From AC-38 sp033856025 (lineage in GTDB: Bacteria > Actinomycetota > Thermoleophilia > Solirubrobacterales > Solirubrobacteraceae): a stretch of DNA of 64,000 nucleotides. The DNA lies in NCBI GenBank assembly GCA_033856025.1, contig JAWVFQ010000004.1, positions 62,001-126,000 of the forward strand. The letters run 5' to 3'. Shown here piece after piece: positions 1-8,268 of this stretch; positions within the stretch are counted from its first letter, which is position 1; every line of letters starts with the position of its first letter. The notes beneath the pieces are model-generated. The model saw only the letters and a list, made by a program, of their open reading frames with translations, was not told where the DNA came from and did no database searches. The position numbers and the translations under genes were made by a program.

Positions 1-761
1 TAGGTCGAGGAGTCGTGCTGGGGATGGGTCACGCGGGCGGGCGCGTGGTGCTCGAGCTCCGGCGGCGTCGCGCCGCGCAGCGCGGCCACCACGCCGGCGA
101 AGATCACGGTCAGCGCGTGGCCGCCCGCGTCGACCACCCCGGCCTCGCGCAGGACGGGCAGCAGCTCGGGGCCGCGCTTGACGGACTCCACGCCGGCGGC
201 GATGGCGCGCTCGAGCACGTCGGCGATGGCGGCGTCCTGCTCGTCGGGCACCACGTCGGGATCCAGGCGCGGGTCGGGCATGTGGGCCAGCTCGGACGCC
301 ACCCGGTGAGCCATCTCGCGGACCACGGTGAGGATCGTCCCCTCGGCCGGGTCGCGGACCGAGTCGTAGGCGCGGTCGGCCGCGCGCGCCAGCGCCGCGC
401 CGATCAGGACCGGGTCGACCAGCTCGCCGGGGCGCGACGCCAGCTCCTCGGCGGCGCCCCGAATGAGCTGGGAGAGGATCACGCCGCTGTTGCCGCGCGC
501 CCCGAGCAGCGCGGCGCGGGCCACCGACTCGACGATCTCCTCGCGGCCGATCTCGTCGACCGTGCGCGGGTCGTCTCCGCCCGACAGGCGGTCCAGCTCC
601 GTCAGGACGGCGCGGAGCGTGAGGACCATGTTGTCCCCCGTGTCGCCGTCGGCGACGGGGAAGACGTTGAGGTCGTTGACCTCCTCGCGGCGGGACTCGA
701 GGTGCGCGAGCGCGCCCTCCACGGCGGCGCGAAAGCGGACGAGGTTGGCTGCGTCGGCCAC
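1..761 (-). CDS. DhaL/DAK2-domain protein (FakA/YloV-like), C-terminus outside window
   Basis: This is the N-terminal 253 residues of a DAK2 (DhaL) domain protein of the YloV/FakA type; the C-terminus lies beyond base 1. Near the N-terminus it has NVFPVADGDTGDNM, whose DGDTG aspartates bind Mg-ATP in the DhaL fold, and later GARGNSGVILSQ and the AGVVDAGGHAL segment. In FakA this domain phosphorylates fatty acids bound to FakB partners; in other relatives the role is unclear, so the substrate is inferred. The first usable start is a GTG at 761. The next in-frame codons upstream lead straight to the TAG of rpmB, so the start is well constrained. It lies 24 bp downstream of rpmB in the same direction, and co-transcription is likely. 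Confidence 0.8.
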   Translation of the reverse strand, partial: MADAANLVRFRAAVEGALAHLESRREEVNDLNVFPVADGDTGDNMVLTLRAVLTELDRLSGGDDPRTVDEIGREEIVESVARAALLGARGNSGVILSQLIRGAAEELASRPGELVDPVLIGAALARAADRAYDSVRDPAEGTILTVVREMAHRVASELAHMPDPRLDPDVVPDEQDAAIADVLERAIAAGVESVKRGPELLPVLREAGVVDAGGHALTVIFAGVVAALRGATPPELEHHAPARVTHPQHDSST

Positions 762-785
762 GGGGCGCGCGGGGCGCAGGAAGGC

Positions 786-977
786 CTAGGCCGCCTTCGT
801 GACCTTGCCGGCCTTCAGGCAGCGGGTGCAGACGTACACGCGCCGCGGCGTGCCGCGGTCGTCGATGCGCACCTTCTGCAGGTTGGGATCGAAGCGCCGC
901 TTGGTGGCGACCATGGAGTGGCTGCGGCTGTGGCCGAACGACGGGCCCTTTGCGCAGGAATGACAGATCTTGGCCAT
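786..977 (-). CDS. rpmB: 50S ribosomal protein L28, zinc-binding form
   Basis: Structural protein of the large ribosomal subunit, 63 residues, the usual length. It begins MAKICHSC and carries two CxxC pairs (C5/C8 and C50/C53), which together form the zinc ribbon of the C+ type of L28. This is therefore the ordinary zinc-dependent form, not the cysteine-free paralogue used under zinc starvation. The basic region with RSHSMVATKRRF in the middle is typical of the family. The ATG at 975-977 lies 11 nt after a TATACT hexamer, so the mRNA leader should be very short or absent. The gene diverges from the kinase gene at 1023 and is followed by the DhaL gene. Confidence 0.95.
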   Translation of the reverse strand: MAKICHSCAKGPSFGHSRSHSMVATKRRFDPNLQKVRIDDRGTPRRVYVCTRCLKAGKVTKAA

Positions 978-988
978 GAGCGTGGAGG

Positions 989-994
989 AGTATA
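989..994 (-). promoter_or_regulatory. candidate -10 box of rpmB
   Basis: TATACT on the minus strand, 11 nt before the rpmB ATG; no convincing -35 is visible. The same bases read TATAGG on the plus strand, 26 nt before the kinase ATG, so the two divergent promoters may overlap. Confidence 0.5.
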
Positions 995-1022
995 GGCGCG
1001 GCGCGGCGGGTACCGGCCCCCC

Positions 1023-2576
1023 ATGGGCGCCCTGGGCGCCCCTCTCGCCATGTCCGTCAGCACGCCCGTCGAACTTCCCCCGCGCTACCGCGATCCGCGC
1101 CATCTGGCGAACGGCGGGATGGCCGCCGTCTACGCGGCCGAGGACGTGGTCCTTGGACGCCGCGTGGCGGTCAAGGTGCTGGCCGCCCACTTCGCCGAGG
1201 ACCCCGTCGCCGTCCGGCGCTTCCAGCGCGAGGCGCGCGCCGCGGCCCAGGTGTCACAGCACCCCAGCGTGGTGACGATCTACGACGTCGGCGAGCACGA
1301 GGGGCGCCCGTTCATCGTCATGGAGCTCCGGGACGGCGGGTCGCTGGCGCAGGTGCTGCGGTCGGGGGTGCCCGCGCGGGCGGAGGCGCTGCGCTGGGTC
1401 ACCGAGACGGCGGCCGCGCTGGACGCCGCCCACGCGGCGGGGATCGTCCACCGCGACGTCAAGCCGGGGAACCTCCTGCTCGACGCGCAGCGGCGCGTCG
1501 CCGTGGCCGACTTCGGGATCGCCCGGCTGGCCTACGAGAGCGCGGTGACGCTGACCGGCCAGGTGCTGGGGACCGTGGCCTACGTGGCGCCCGAGCAGGC
1601 GTCCGGCGCGGGGGCGACGGCGGCGTCGGACCGCTACGCCCTGGCCGTGGTCGCCTTCGAGCTGCTCACCGGGCAGCGCCCGTTCCCGGGCGGCGGGTCG
1701 CCGGCCGCTCAGGCGCGCCAGCACGTGTCCGCCGACCCGACGCCCGCGAGCGCGCTGGACCCGGACCTCCCGCGCGCCGTCGACGGAGTCCTGGCCCGGG
1801 GGCTGGCGAAGGACCCGGCCGCCCGCTGGCCGTCCTGCGCCGAGCTCGCCGACGCGCTGACCCACGCGGCCGGAGCCCCCGCGGAGGACCCCACCGAGCC
1901 CACCCAGGCCCTCCCCGCGCCGACCCAACCCATGACTCCCACGCCTCCACGCCCGACCCGGCTCCCGGCCGAGCCGGGTGTTTCGGTGCGGCGCGCTCGG
2001 TCCGCGCGGTGGCTGCCCGTGGCCTTGGTCGCGGTGCTGCTCGCGCTGGGGGCGGCGATCGCGGCGGCTTCGGGTGGCGGGCAGACGCTGCGGGCGGATC
2101 GCTCCGCGGCGAACGTGCCCGCTCCGCCCGCACCGGCGCCGCCATCGGCGGCCCCCGCCCCGGCCCAGCCCGCCGGCCAGAGCGCCTCCGCGCTCAACGA
2201 CCAGGGCTTCGCGCTGATGAGCGCCGGTCGCTACGGGGAGGCGATCGCGCCCCTCCAGCAGGCCGTCCAGCTCTGCGGCGACTCGCGCGAGACCGTGTGC
2301 GCGTACGCGCTCTACAACCTGGGCCGCTCCCTGCGGCTCGCCGGGCGCCCGAGCGAGGCCATCCCCGTCCTCGAGCGCCGCCTGGGCTACGGCAACCAGA
2401 CCGGCGTCGTGCAGGCCGAGCTCGACGCCGCCCGCGCGGCGGCGGGGCAGGCGCCGTCCGGCGCCGGCCAGGACCAGACCGCGCGCGGCCAGGGCCAAGG
2501 CAAGGGCAAGGGCAAGGGCCAAGGCAAGGATCACGGCAAGGGCCGGGAAAGCGGCGGAACCGGCGGCGGCGACTAG
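1023..2576 (+). CDS. membrane Ser/Thr protein kinase (PknB-like) with extracellular TPR-like and Gly/Lys-rich tail
   Basis: Hanks-type kinase of 517 residues. The kinase domain covers about residues 20-285: glycine loop LANGGMAAVY (only two of the usual glycines kept), catalytic lysine in VAVKVL, HRDVKPGN catalytic loop, DFGIAR metal site, and APEQ at the P+1 loop. A Pro/Thr-rich linker leads to one membrane helix near residues 330-352 (VALVAVLLALGAAIAAAS). The outside part has a Pro/Ala spacer, then about 90 residues resembling two TPR helical hairpins (ALNDQGFALMSAGRYGEAI, then ALYNLGRSLRLAGRPSEAI), and ends in a repetitive Gly/Lys/Gln tail. The sensor is thus TPR-like rather than PASTA. 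ATG 1023 gives the longest protein; ATG 1050 (MSVSTPVELP) is an equally plausible start. The TAG stop overlaps the ribH stop on the other strand. Confidence 0.88.
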   Translation: MGALGAPLAMSVSTPVELPPRYRDPRHLANGGMAAVYAAEDVVLGRRVAVKVLAAHFAEDPVAVRRFQREARAAAQVSQHPSVVTIYDVGEHEGRPFIVMELRDGGSLAQVLRSGVPARAEALRWVTETAAALDAAHAAGIVHRDVKPGNLLLDAQRRVAVADFGIARLAYESAVTLTGQVLGTVAYVAPEQASGAGATAASDRYALAVVAFELLTGQRPFPGGGSPAAQARQHVSADPTPASALDPDLPRAVDGVLARGLAKDPAARWPSCAELADALTHAAGAPAEDPTEPTQALPAPTQPMTPTPPRPTRLPAEPGVSVRRARSARWLPVALVAVLLALGAAIAAASGGGQTLRADRSAANVPAPPAPAPPSAAPAPAQPAGQSASALNDQGFALMSAGRYGEAIAPLQQAVQLCGDSRETVCAYALYNLGRSLRLAGRPSEAIPVLERRLGYGNQTGVVQAELDAARAAAGQAPSGAGQDQTARGQGQGKGKGKGQGKDHGKGRESGGTGGGD

Positions 2577-3001
2577 GTCGCCAGCCGCGCGCGCAGCGCG
2601 GACATGGCGAGGACGGCCTCGGCGGCGTCGCGGCCCTGGTGGCGCTTGGGTCCCAGCCGGGCCAGCGCCTGCTCGCGGCTCTCCACGGTGAGCACCCCGA
2701 ACGAGCACGGCACCCCGGTCGTCAGCGAGACCTGCTGGATCCCGCGCGCCGCCTCGGTGCAGACGTGGTCGTAGTGCGAGGTCTCGCCCCGGATCACAGC
2801 GCCCAGGCACACCACCCCGGCGTAGCGCCCGGACAGCGCCGCGTACCGGGCGGCCAGCGGCAGCTCGAAGGCGCCGGGCACGTCGAATATGTCCGGGTCC
2901 CCGACGCCCGCCGCCACGAGGACCGTGCGGGCGCCCGCGACCAGCTCCTCGGCCAGGTCCTCGTAGAAACGGGCGACGCACAGCGCGTAGCGCCCGCTCA
3001 A
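2573..3001 (-). CDS. ribH: 6,7-dimethyl-8-ribityllumazine synthase
   Basis: Penultimate enzyme of riboflavin synthesis: condenses 5-amino-6-ribitylaminouracil with 3,4-dihydroxy-2-butanone 4-phosphate. The 142-residue product is close to the usual size. It has the N-terminal strand/active-site pattern RYALCVARFYEDL, the FDVPGAFELPLAA segment that binds the pyrimidine, and VIRGETSHYDHV with the catalytic histidine. The start is a TTG whose last two bases belong to the ribBA TGA stop (TTGA overlap), so translation is coupled. It is the last gene of the rpe-rib operon, and its TAG shares the CTAG tetranucleotide with the convergent kinase stop. Confidence 0.94.
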   Translation of the reverse strand: MSGRYALCVARFYEDLAEELVAGARTVLVAAGVGDPDIFDVPGAFELPLAARYAALSGRYAGVVCLGAVIRGETSHYDHVCTEAARGIQQVSLTTGVPCSFGVLTVESREQALARLGPKRHQGRDAAEAVLAMSALRARLAT

Positions 3002-4278
3002 CCCTGGTCCTCGCCGTCGCGCAGCTCCTCGTCGTGCAGCATCTCCTCGTCCAGCGCCAGCCCCTGGTGGTGCAGGGTGTGGCCCATCCGCTCCTTCTTG
3101 GCCCGCAGGTAGGCCTCGTTGTGCGGGTTGGGGACCGACTGGATCGGGATCTGGTCGGTCACCGACAGCCCGTAGCCCTCCATCCCGATGATCTTCTTGG
3201 GGTTGTTGGTGAGGATGCGGATCGAGGTGAGGCCCAGGTCGCCGAGGATCTGCGCGCCGATCCCGTAGTCGCGCAGGTCGGCCGGCAGCCCGAGCTTGAG
3301 GTTCGCGTCGACCGTGTCCAGGCCGTCCTCCTGGAGCTTGTAGGCGCGCAGCTTGTTGAGCAGGCCGATCCCCCGGCCCTCCTGGGCCAGGTAGAGCAGG
3401 ACGCCCTCGCCCTGCTGCTCGATCATGGCCAGCGCCGACTCCAGCTGCTCGCCGCAGTCGCAGCGCAGCGAGTGGAAGACGTCGCCGGTCAGGCACTCCG
3501 AGTGCACGCGCACGAGCACGTCGGACTTCCCGGCCACGTCGCCCTTGACCATCGCCACGTGGTGCTTGTTGTCCACCAGCGAGCGGTAGCCGACGGCGTT
3601 GAACTCGCCGAAGCCCGTGGGCAGCCGCGTCTCGACCACCCGTTCGACCAGCTTGTCGTGGCGCCGGCGGTAGGCGATCAGGTCGGCGACGGTGACCATC
3701 TTCAGCCCGTGGCGCTCGCAGTAGGGCACGAGGTCCGGGACGCGCGCCATCGACCCGTCGTCGTTGAGGATCTCGCAGATCACGCCCGCCGGCAGGACCC
3801 CGGCCAGGCGGGCCAGGTCGATGCTGGCCTCGGTGTGCCCGGTGCGCTCCAGGACCCCGCCGTCCCGTGCCTTGAGCGGGAAGATGTGGCCGGGGACCAC
3901 GATGTCCTCGGGCCCGGACCCGGGGTCGATCGCCACCTGGATCGTGCGGGCGCGGTCGTGCGCCGAGGTGCCGGTGGTCACGCCCTCGCGTGCCTCGATG
4001 GACACCGTGAACGCGGTCTCGAACGGCGACTCGTTCTTGGCCGCCATCAGGTCGAGGCCCAGCTCGTCGCAGCGCTCGGCCGTCAGTGCCAGGCAGACGA
4101 TGCCGCGGGCCTCCTTGGCCATGAAGTTGACCGCCTCCGGCGTGGCGAACTGCGCCGCCATCACCAGGTCGCCCTCGTTCTCGCGGTCCTCCCCGTCGCA
4201 GACGACGACCATCCTGCCCGCGCGGACGTCGTCCAGGGCCTCCTCGATGGTGGAGAAGTGCATCGTGGACGTGCTCAT
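2998..4278 (-). CDS. ribBA: bifunctional DHBP synthase / GTP cyclohydrolase II
   Basis: 426-residue fusion supplying both riboflavin precursors. The N-terminal half (to about residue 205) is 3,4-dihydroxy-2-butanone-4-phosphate synthase, with DGEDRENEGDLVMAAQ near residues 29-44 and the TGTSAHDRA segment. The C-terminal half is GTP cyclohydrolase II, with zinc ligands in SLRCDCGEQL, the EGRGIGL loop, and GYGL near the end. Both halves keep their key motifs, so both activities are expected. The ATG at 4276-4278 overlaps the ribE stop (ATGA). An internal ATG five codons later (4263) is possible but less well placed. The gene feeds 5-amino-6-ribosylamino-uracil phosphate to RibD and DHBP to RibH. 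Confidence 0.96.
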   Translation of the reverse strand: MSTSTMHFSTIEEALDDVRAGRMVVVCDGEDRENEGDLVMAAQFATPEAVNFMAKEARGIVCLALTAERCDELGLDLMAAKNESPFETAFTVSIEAREGVTTGTSAHDRARTIQVAIDPGSGPEDIVVPGHIFPLKARDGGVLERTGHTEASIDLARLAGVLPAGVICEILNDDGSMARVPDLVPYCERHGLKMVTVADLIAYRRRHDKLVERVVETRLPTGFGEFNAVGYRSLVDNKHHVAMVKGDVAGKSDVLVRVHSECLTGDVFHSLRCDCGEQLESALAMIEQQGEGVLLYLAQEGRGIGLLNKLRAYKLQEDGLDTVDANLKLGLPADLRDYGIGAQILGDLGLTSIRILTNNPKKIIGMEGYGLSVTDQIPIQSVPNPHNEAYLRAKKERMGHTLHHQGLALDEEMLHDEELRDGEDQG

Positions 4279-4859
4279 GCGCTCGTCCTCGACTCGATCA
4301 GGCGTTCCACGTACTTGGCGAGCACATCGACCTCCAGGTTGACCTCGTCTCCGGGTCTCACCCTCCCCAGGGTGGTGCGCTCCAGCGTCTCGGGGATGAG
4401 CGACACCGCGAACGCCTCGTCCTCCAGCGCGGACACGGTGAGCGACACCCCGTCGACGGCGATGGAGCCCTTCTCGACGACGTAGCGCAGCAGCTCGGGA
4501 TCGGCCTCGACGGTCACGACGCGCGCGAACCCCTCCTCGCTCACGTCGCGCACGCGGCCCAGGCCGTCGACGTGACCCTGGACGATGTGGCCGCCCAGGC
4601 GGTCGGCCGCGCGCAGGGCCAGCTCGAGGTTGACGGCGCCGCCGGGCACCAGTGCGCCCAGGGTGCAGCGGCGCAGCGTCTCGTCCATCACGTCCGCGGT
4701 GAAGCCCTCGGGCGTCACCTGGGCGGCGGTCAGGCACACGCCGTTGACCGCGACGGAGTCGCCGGGCGCCAGCTCGCTCGCCAGCGCCGTGCGCACCGTC
4801 AGCCGCCCGCCGGTCAGGCTGCTGACCGCGCCGGTGGCCTGTACGAGGCCGGTGAACAC
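4275..4859 (-). CDS. ribE: riboflavin synthase alpha chain
   Basis: Catalyses dismutation of two lumazine molecules to riboflavin. The 194-residue protein begins with the family hallmark MFTGLVQATGAV and consists of two homologous beta-barrel lumazine-binding domains. The first carries GDSVAVNGVCLT, and the second the matching GSIAVDGVSLTVS. The length is typical for the trimeric alpha-type enzyme. One base separates its ATG from the ribD stop and its own TGA overlaps the ribBA ATG, so it is embedded in a coupled ribD-ribE-ribBA-ribH operon. No FMN riboswitch is visible ahead of the operon. Confidence 0.96.
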   Translation of the reverse strand: MFTGLVQATGAVSSLTGGRLTVRTALASELAPGDSVAVNGVCLTAAQVTPEGFTADVMDETLRRCTLGALVPGGAVNLELALRAADRLGGHIVQGHVDGLGRVRDVSEEGFARVVTVEADPELLRYVVEKGSIAVDGVSLTVSALEDEAFAVSLIPETLERTTLGRVRPGDEVNLEVDVLAKYVERLIESRTSA

Positions 4860-4860
4860 G

Positions 4861-5982
4861 TCACCACTCCCGCACGCGGGCCGAGACCAGCAGGTCGTCG
4901 GCCACCGACTCGCAGGTCAGGGTGAGGGCGCGGACCGCCTCGGCGATCGACTCGGCGCCCTCGCCCTCCAGCGTGGCTCGCGACGAGCGCCCGCCCAGGA
5001 CCAGCGGGGCCAGGAACAGGCGGATCTCGTCGATCTCCCCGGCGTCCAGGAAGGCGCCGGCCAGGTGCGGGCCGCCCTCCAGCAGCATGGACGTGACGTC
5101 CCGCGCGCCCAGCTGGTCCAGGGCGGAGCGCACGCGCGCGGGCTCGTTCTCGCCGGTGGCCACGATCACCTCGGCGCCCGCTGTCTCCAGCGCCTCGGTG
5201 GAGGTGCGCCGGGCGGCCCGGGAGACGACGACGGTCAGGGGCACCTCGCGGGCCTGGCCCACGAGCTGAGAGGACGTCGGCAGCCGCGCCTCGGAGTCGA
5301 ACACGATGCGCCGGGGCTGGCGGTACACGCCCTCGACGCGCGAGGTCAGCTGGGGGTCGTCCTGCAGGGCGGTCCCGATCCCCACGACCACGGCGTCGCA
5401 CTCCGCCCGCCAGCGGTGAGCCCGGGCGCGGGAGGCCTCGCCGGAGATCCACTTGGAGTCGCCGGTCTCCGTGGCCACCTTGCCGTCCAGCGTCATCGCG
5501 GACTTGAACAGGACCCAGGGCCTGCCGGTGCGGGCGTGTTTGCGGAAGGGCTGGTTGAGCAGTCGCGCGCGGGCCGCCAGCTCGCCGTCGGCCACCAGCA
5601 CCTCGACGCCCTCGTCGCGCAGGATCCCCAGGCCGCGCCCGGACGCCTTCTCCGTCGGGTCGTCGCAGCCCACCACGACGCGCTCGATGCCCGCGGCCAC
5701 GATGGCCTCCGTGCACGGTGGCGTCTTGCCGGTGTGACAGCACGGCTCCAGGGACACGTACAGCGTCGCGCCGGCCAGGTCGGCGCCGCCCGCCGCCGCG
5801 ATGGCCTCGCGCTCGGCATGCGGGCCGCCGAAGGCGCCGTGGAAGCCCTCCCCCACGACCTCCCCGTCGCGCACGAGGACGGCCCCCACGAGGGGATTGG
5901 GGCTGACGCGGCCGCGCCCCTGCTCGGCCAGGTCGATGGCCCGGGCCAGGTGAGCGCGGTCGAGATCTGTCTGTACGGCCAC
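4861..5982 (-). CDS. ribD: bifunctional pyrimidine deaminase/reductase of riboflavin synthesis
   Basis: 373-residue fusion. The N-terminal cytidine-deaminase-type domain has the zinc motifs HAEREAI and PCCHTGKTPPC; the C-terminal reductase domain has RPWVLFKSAMTLDGKVAT and an NADPH-binding fold. It converts the GTP cyclohydrolase product to the ribitylamino-pyrimidine. The start is GTG 5982, giving MAVQTDLDRAHLARAIDLA, which matches the usual N-terminus; longer reading upstream enters rpe. The GTG lies 6 nt after a TATCCT hexamer, so besides read-through from rpe (gap 35 bp) the riboflavin genes probably have their own leaderless start point. Confidence 0.95.
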   Translation of the reverse strand: MAVQTDLDRAHLARAIDLAEQGRGRVSPNPLVGAVLVRDGEVVGEGFHGAFGGPHAEREAIAAAGGADLAGATLYVSLEPCCHTGKTPPCTEAIVAAGIERVVVGCDDPTEKASGRGLGILRDEGVEVLVADGELAARARLLNQPFRKHARTGRPWVLFKSAMTLDGKVATETGDSKWISGEASRARAHRWRAECDAVVVGIGTALQDDPQLTSRVEGVYRQPRRIVFDSEARLPTSSQLVGQAREVPLTVVVSRAARRTSTEALETAGAEVIVATGENEPARVRSALDQLGARDVTSMLLEGGPHLAGAFLDAGEIDEIRLFLAPLVLGGRSSRATLEGEGAESIAEAVRALTLTCESVADDLLVSARVREW

Positions 5983-5988
5983 GCCTAC

Positions 5989-5994
5989 AGGATA
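5989..5994 (-). promoter_or_regulatory. candidate -10 box of ribD
   Basis: TATCCT on the minus strand, 6 nt before the ribD GTG, in the 35-bp rpe-ribD gap. It would start a leaderless mRNA for the rib genes independent of rpe. Confidence 0.45.
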
Positions 5995-6017
5995 CGTCGG
6001 CCTCCGCGGCGTCCCGG

Positions 6018-6692
6018 TCAGTTGCCTGCGGCGGCCTGGATGTCGCGGTAGGCCTGCGCCGGGTCCGGCGCCCCGAAGACGGCCGAGCCCGCCACCAGCA
6101 GGGTGGCGCCCGCGGCGACGACCCGCGGGGCGGTCGACGCGTCGATGCCGCCGTCCACCTCGAGGACCGGCCGGGCGGCGGTCTCGCGCATCCGACGCAG
6201 CTTGTCGGGCGAGCGCGATAGGAACGCCTGGCCGCCCCAGCCCGGGTTCACCGACATGCACAGGGCGAGGTCGAGGTCGTCCGCGATCTCCGACAGGGCG
6301 AAGGCGGGCGTGGAGGGCGTGAGCGCGACCCCCGCCGTGCAGCCCGCCTCCCGGATGTGGGCCAGCGTGTAGTTGCGGTGCGGCGTGGCCTCGGCGTGGA
6401 AGGTGATGTTGTCGGCCCCGGCGCGCGCGAACTCGCCGACGTGGCGCTCCGGGCGCTCGATCATCAGGTGGACGTCGATCAGCCCGCCGGCCTGGTGGAC
6501 CTGGTCGGCCAGCGCGCCGACGATCAGCGGGCCGATGGTGATCGGGGGCACGAAGTGGCCGTCCATCACGTCGCAGTGGATGACCCGGGCACCGGCGTCC
6601 ATGACGTCCTTGACCTGGGCGCCGAGGCGGGCGAAGTCGGCGGAGAGGATCGAGGGCGCGACCTGGACGTCGGTGGGCAGTGGCGTCGCCAT
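6018..6692 (-). CDS. rpe: ribulose-phosphate 3-epimerase
   Basis: Interconverts ribulose 5-phosphate and xylulose 5-phosphate in the pentose phosphate pathway. It is a 224-residue TIM barrel with the family segments VAPSILSADFARL at the N-terminus, HCDVMDGHFVPPITIGP (metal ligands and base), DVHLMIERP, MSVNPGWGGQ (phosphate-binding), and EVDGGID. The ATG overlaps the zinc-ribbon gene stop by one base (TGATG), so it is translationally coupled. Its position beside ribulose-phosphate-consuming riboflavin genes is common in actinobacteria and gives a simple metabolic link, since RibBA uses ribulose 5-phosphate. Confidence 0.96.
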   Translation of the reverse strand: MATPLPTDVQVAPSILSADFARLGAQVKDVMDAGARVIHCDVMDGHFVPPITIGPLIVGALADQVHQAGGLIDVHLMIERPERHVGEFARAGADNITFHAEATPHRNYTLAHIREAGCTAGVALTPSTPAFALSEIADDLDLALCMSVNPGWGGQAFLSRSPDKLRRMRETAARPVLEVDGGIDASTAPRVVAAGATLLVAGSAVFGAPDPAQAYRDIQAAAGN

Positions 6693-6922
6693 CAGATCGG
6701 GGTGAGCATGGACGACCCGCAGTGGTTGCACTTCATCACCGCGGTGCTGGACATCCGCACGATCGTGGAGTGCTCCCCGCAGTTCGGGCACAGGCTGACC
6801 AGCTCGAAGCGCTTGAGGCAGTTCACGCAGCGGTAGCGGCCCGGGAGGTTGGTGGTGCGCAGCCAGGGCTCGCCACAGCCGGGGCAGGCCGGGCCCAGGT
6901 CGACGGCGCCGGTCTCGCTCAC
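6692..6922 (-). CDS. small double zinc-ribbon protein
   Basis: 76-residue protein with four CxxC pairs (C13/C16, C32/C35, C45/C48, C65/C68), enough for two zinc ribbons, with hydrophobic/aromatic spacers such as YRCVNCLKRFEL. I do not recognise a named family. Such small treble-clef proteins usually bind RNA or act as protein-protein modules, but nothing in the sequence fixes the job. The start is a GTG overlapping the rsmB TGA (GTGA) and the stop overlaps the rpe ATG, so it is fully embedded between an rRNA methyltransferase gene and rpe and is certainly translated with them. A ribosome- or RNA-related role is plausible from the neighbours only. Confidence 0.82.
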   Translation of the reverse strand: MSETGAVDLGPACPGCGEPWLRTTNLPGRYRCVNCLKRFELVSLCPNCGEHSTIVRMSSTAVMKCNHCGSSMLTPI

Positions 6923-8268
6923 GCCGGCCGCCTCAGCCGGGCGATGAAGAACCCGTCGGTCCCGTTGCGATGCGGCATCGGCAGCAGGTGCTTGGGCACG
7001 TGCGGATGTTTCCAGAGCGGGTGGTCGATTTGGAGATCGTCGGGGACCAGGTCCGGAACGCTCTGAACGACGCGCTCGCCTTCATCCGGATCGATTGTGC
7101 AGACCGAGTAGACCACGGTGCCGCCCGGGCGCACGGCGCGGGCGGCGTTGGCGAGGATCTGTCGTTGCAGGGCGGCGAGCTCGCGGGCGCTCTCCTCGGT
7201 CGCCCGCCACCGCAGGTCGGGCCGGCCGCGCAGGGTGCCCAGGCCGGTGCACGGCGCGTCCACGAGGACGCGGTCGTACCCGCCGCCGTGGTCCTCGCGG
7301 GCGTCGCCCACGACGATCTCGAGAGCCGCACCGAGCCGGGTCGCGTTGTCGCGGAGCTCCTCCGCGCGGTTTGCGTTGGCCTCCACGGCGACGATGTGGG
7401 CCTCGTTGCCGGCCAGGGCGGCGACGTGCGTCGCCTTGGTGCCGGGGGCGGAGCACAGGTCGAGGATCCGCTCGCCGGGTCGCGGGCCGAGCAGCCGGGC
7501 CACCGCCATCGAGGCCCGCGACTGCGGGCTGACGTGGCCGTTCGCGAAGAGGTCCGTGCCGGCGACGTCCACGGCGGCGGTCAGGAGGAGGCCCTCGGGA
7601 AGCTCGACGGCGCCGGCGGGCTCGGCCTCGCGCGCGGGCCGCGCCCGGAGCTCGGGGTCCGCCGCGACCGCCTCCGGCTCGGCGCGAAGCGTGTTGACCC
7701 GGACGGCGGTCTCGGCGGGCTCGTTGTTCGCCGCCATGAGCGCGCGGGCCCCCTCGGGGCCCAGGGCGTCCCACCACAGGCGGGCGATCCACTCGGGGTG
7801 GGAGTGGCGGATCGCGGCCCGCTCGGGCGTGTCGTCGCGGAGCCCGGCGACGATCGCCGGCGCCTCGCGCGCGGCGCGGCGCAGGACGGCGTTGACGAGT
7901 CCGGCCGCGCTCCCCGCGCCGGCCGCCTTGGCCAGCTCGACGCCCTGGTCGACGGCGGCGTGGCCGGCCGCCTCCGAGAACGCCAGCTCGTAGACGCCCA
8001 GCCGCAGGGCCGCCAGGACCGGCGGGTCCAGCCGCTCGGGGGGACGGCCCGCCAGGCCTTCGATGACGTGGTCGAGCGTGAGCCGGCGCTGGACGGTCCC
8101 GTAGGCCAGCCGCTTGGCCTGCCCACGCTCGCGCGGATCGAGGTCCAGGCGGCCGGCCTCGACGGCGAAGGCCCGGTCGGTGTACGCCCCCGCCTCGAAG
8201 GTGCGGCGCACCACCGAGAAGGCGCAGCGCCGCGCCGGGGTCGCCCGGCTAGCCGGCGGGGACGTCAT
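6919..8268 (-). CDS. rsmB: 16S rRNA (cytosine-967-C5)-methyltransferase
   Basis: SAM-dependent rRNA methyltransferase of the RsmB/Sun family, 449 residues. The N-terminal NusB-like RNA-binding domain covers about residues 10-140 (AKRLAYGTVQRRLTLDHVIEGL, then AGLVNAVLRR). The C-terminal Rossmann methyltransferase domain has the SAM motif LDLCSAPGTKATHVAAL, the DAPCTGLGTLRGRPDLRW loop with the proline-cysteine catalytic pair, and the later YSVCTIDPDEGE second cysteine. The first 20 bp overlap the 3' end of fmt, which fits the usual def-fmt-rsmB order. Its TGA overlaps the GTG of the zinc-ribbon gene. Confidence 0.94.
   Translation of the reverse strand: MTSPPASRATPARRCAFSVVRRTFEAGAYTDRAFAVEAGRLDLDPRERGQAKRLAYGTVQRRLTLDHVIEGLAGRPPERLDPPVLAALRLGVYELAFSEAAGHAAVDQGVELAKAAGAGSAAGLVNAVLRRAAREAPAIVAGLRDDTPERAAIRHSHPEWIARLWWDALGPEGARALMAANNEPAETAVRVNTLRAEPEAVAADPELRARPAREAEPAGAVELPEGLLLTAAVDVAGTDLFANGHVSPQSRASMAVARLLGPRPGERILDLCSAPGTKATHVAALAGNEAHIVAVEANANRAEELRDNATRLGAALEIVVGDAREDHGGGYDRVLVDAPCTGLGTLRGRPDLRWRATEESARELAALQRQILANAARAVRPGGTVVYSVCTIDPDEGERVVQSVPDLVPDDLQIDHPLWKHPHVPKHLLPMPHRNGTDGFFIARLRRPA

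Noticed and set aside
2490..2570. Short tandem DNA repeat at the kinase 3' end as a repeat element
   Set aside because: It is in frame and encodes the Gly/Lys/Gln tail; codon-level repetition of the protein explains it.
5983..6017. FMN riboswitch ahead of ribD
   Set aside because: The gap is 35 bp and contains none of the conserved FMN-element stems; the space before rpe is also absent because genes overlap.
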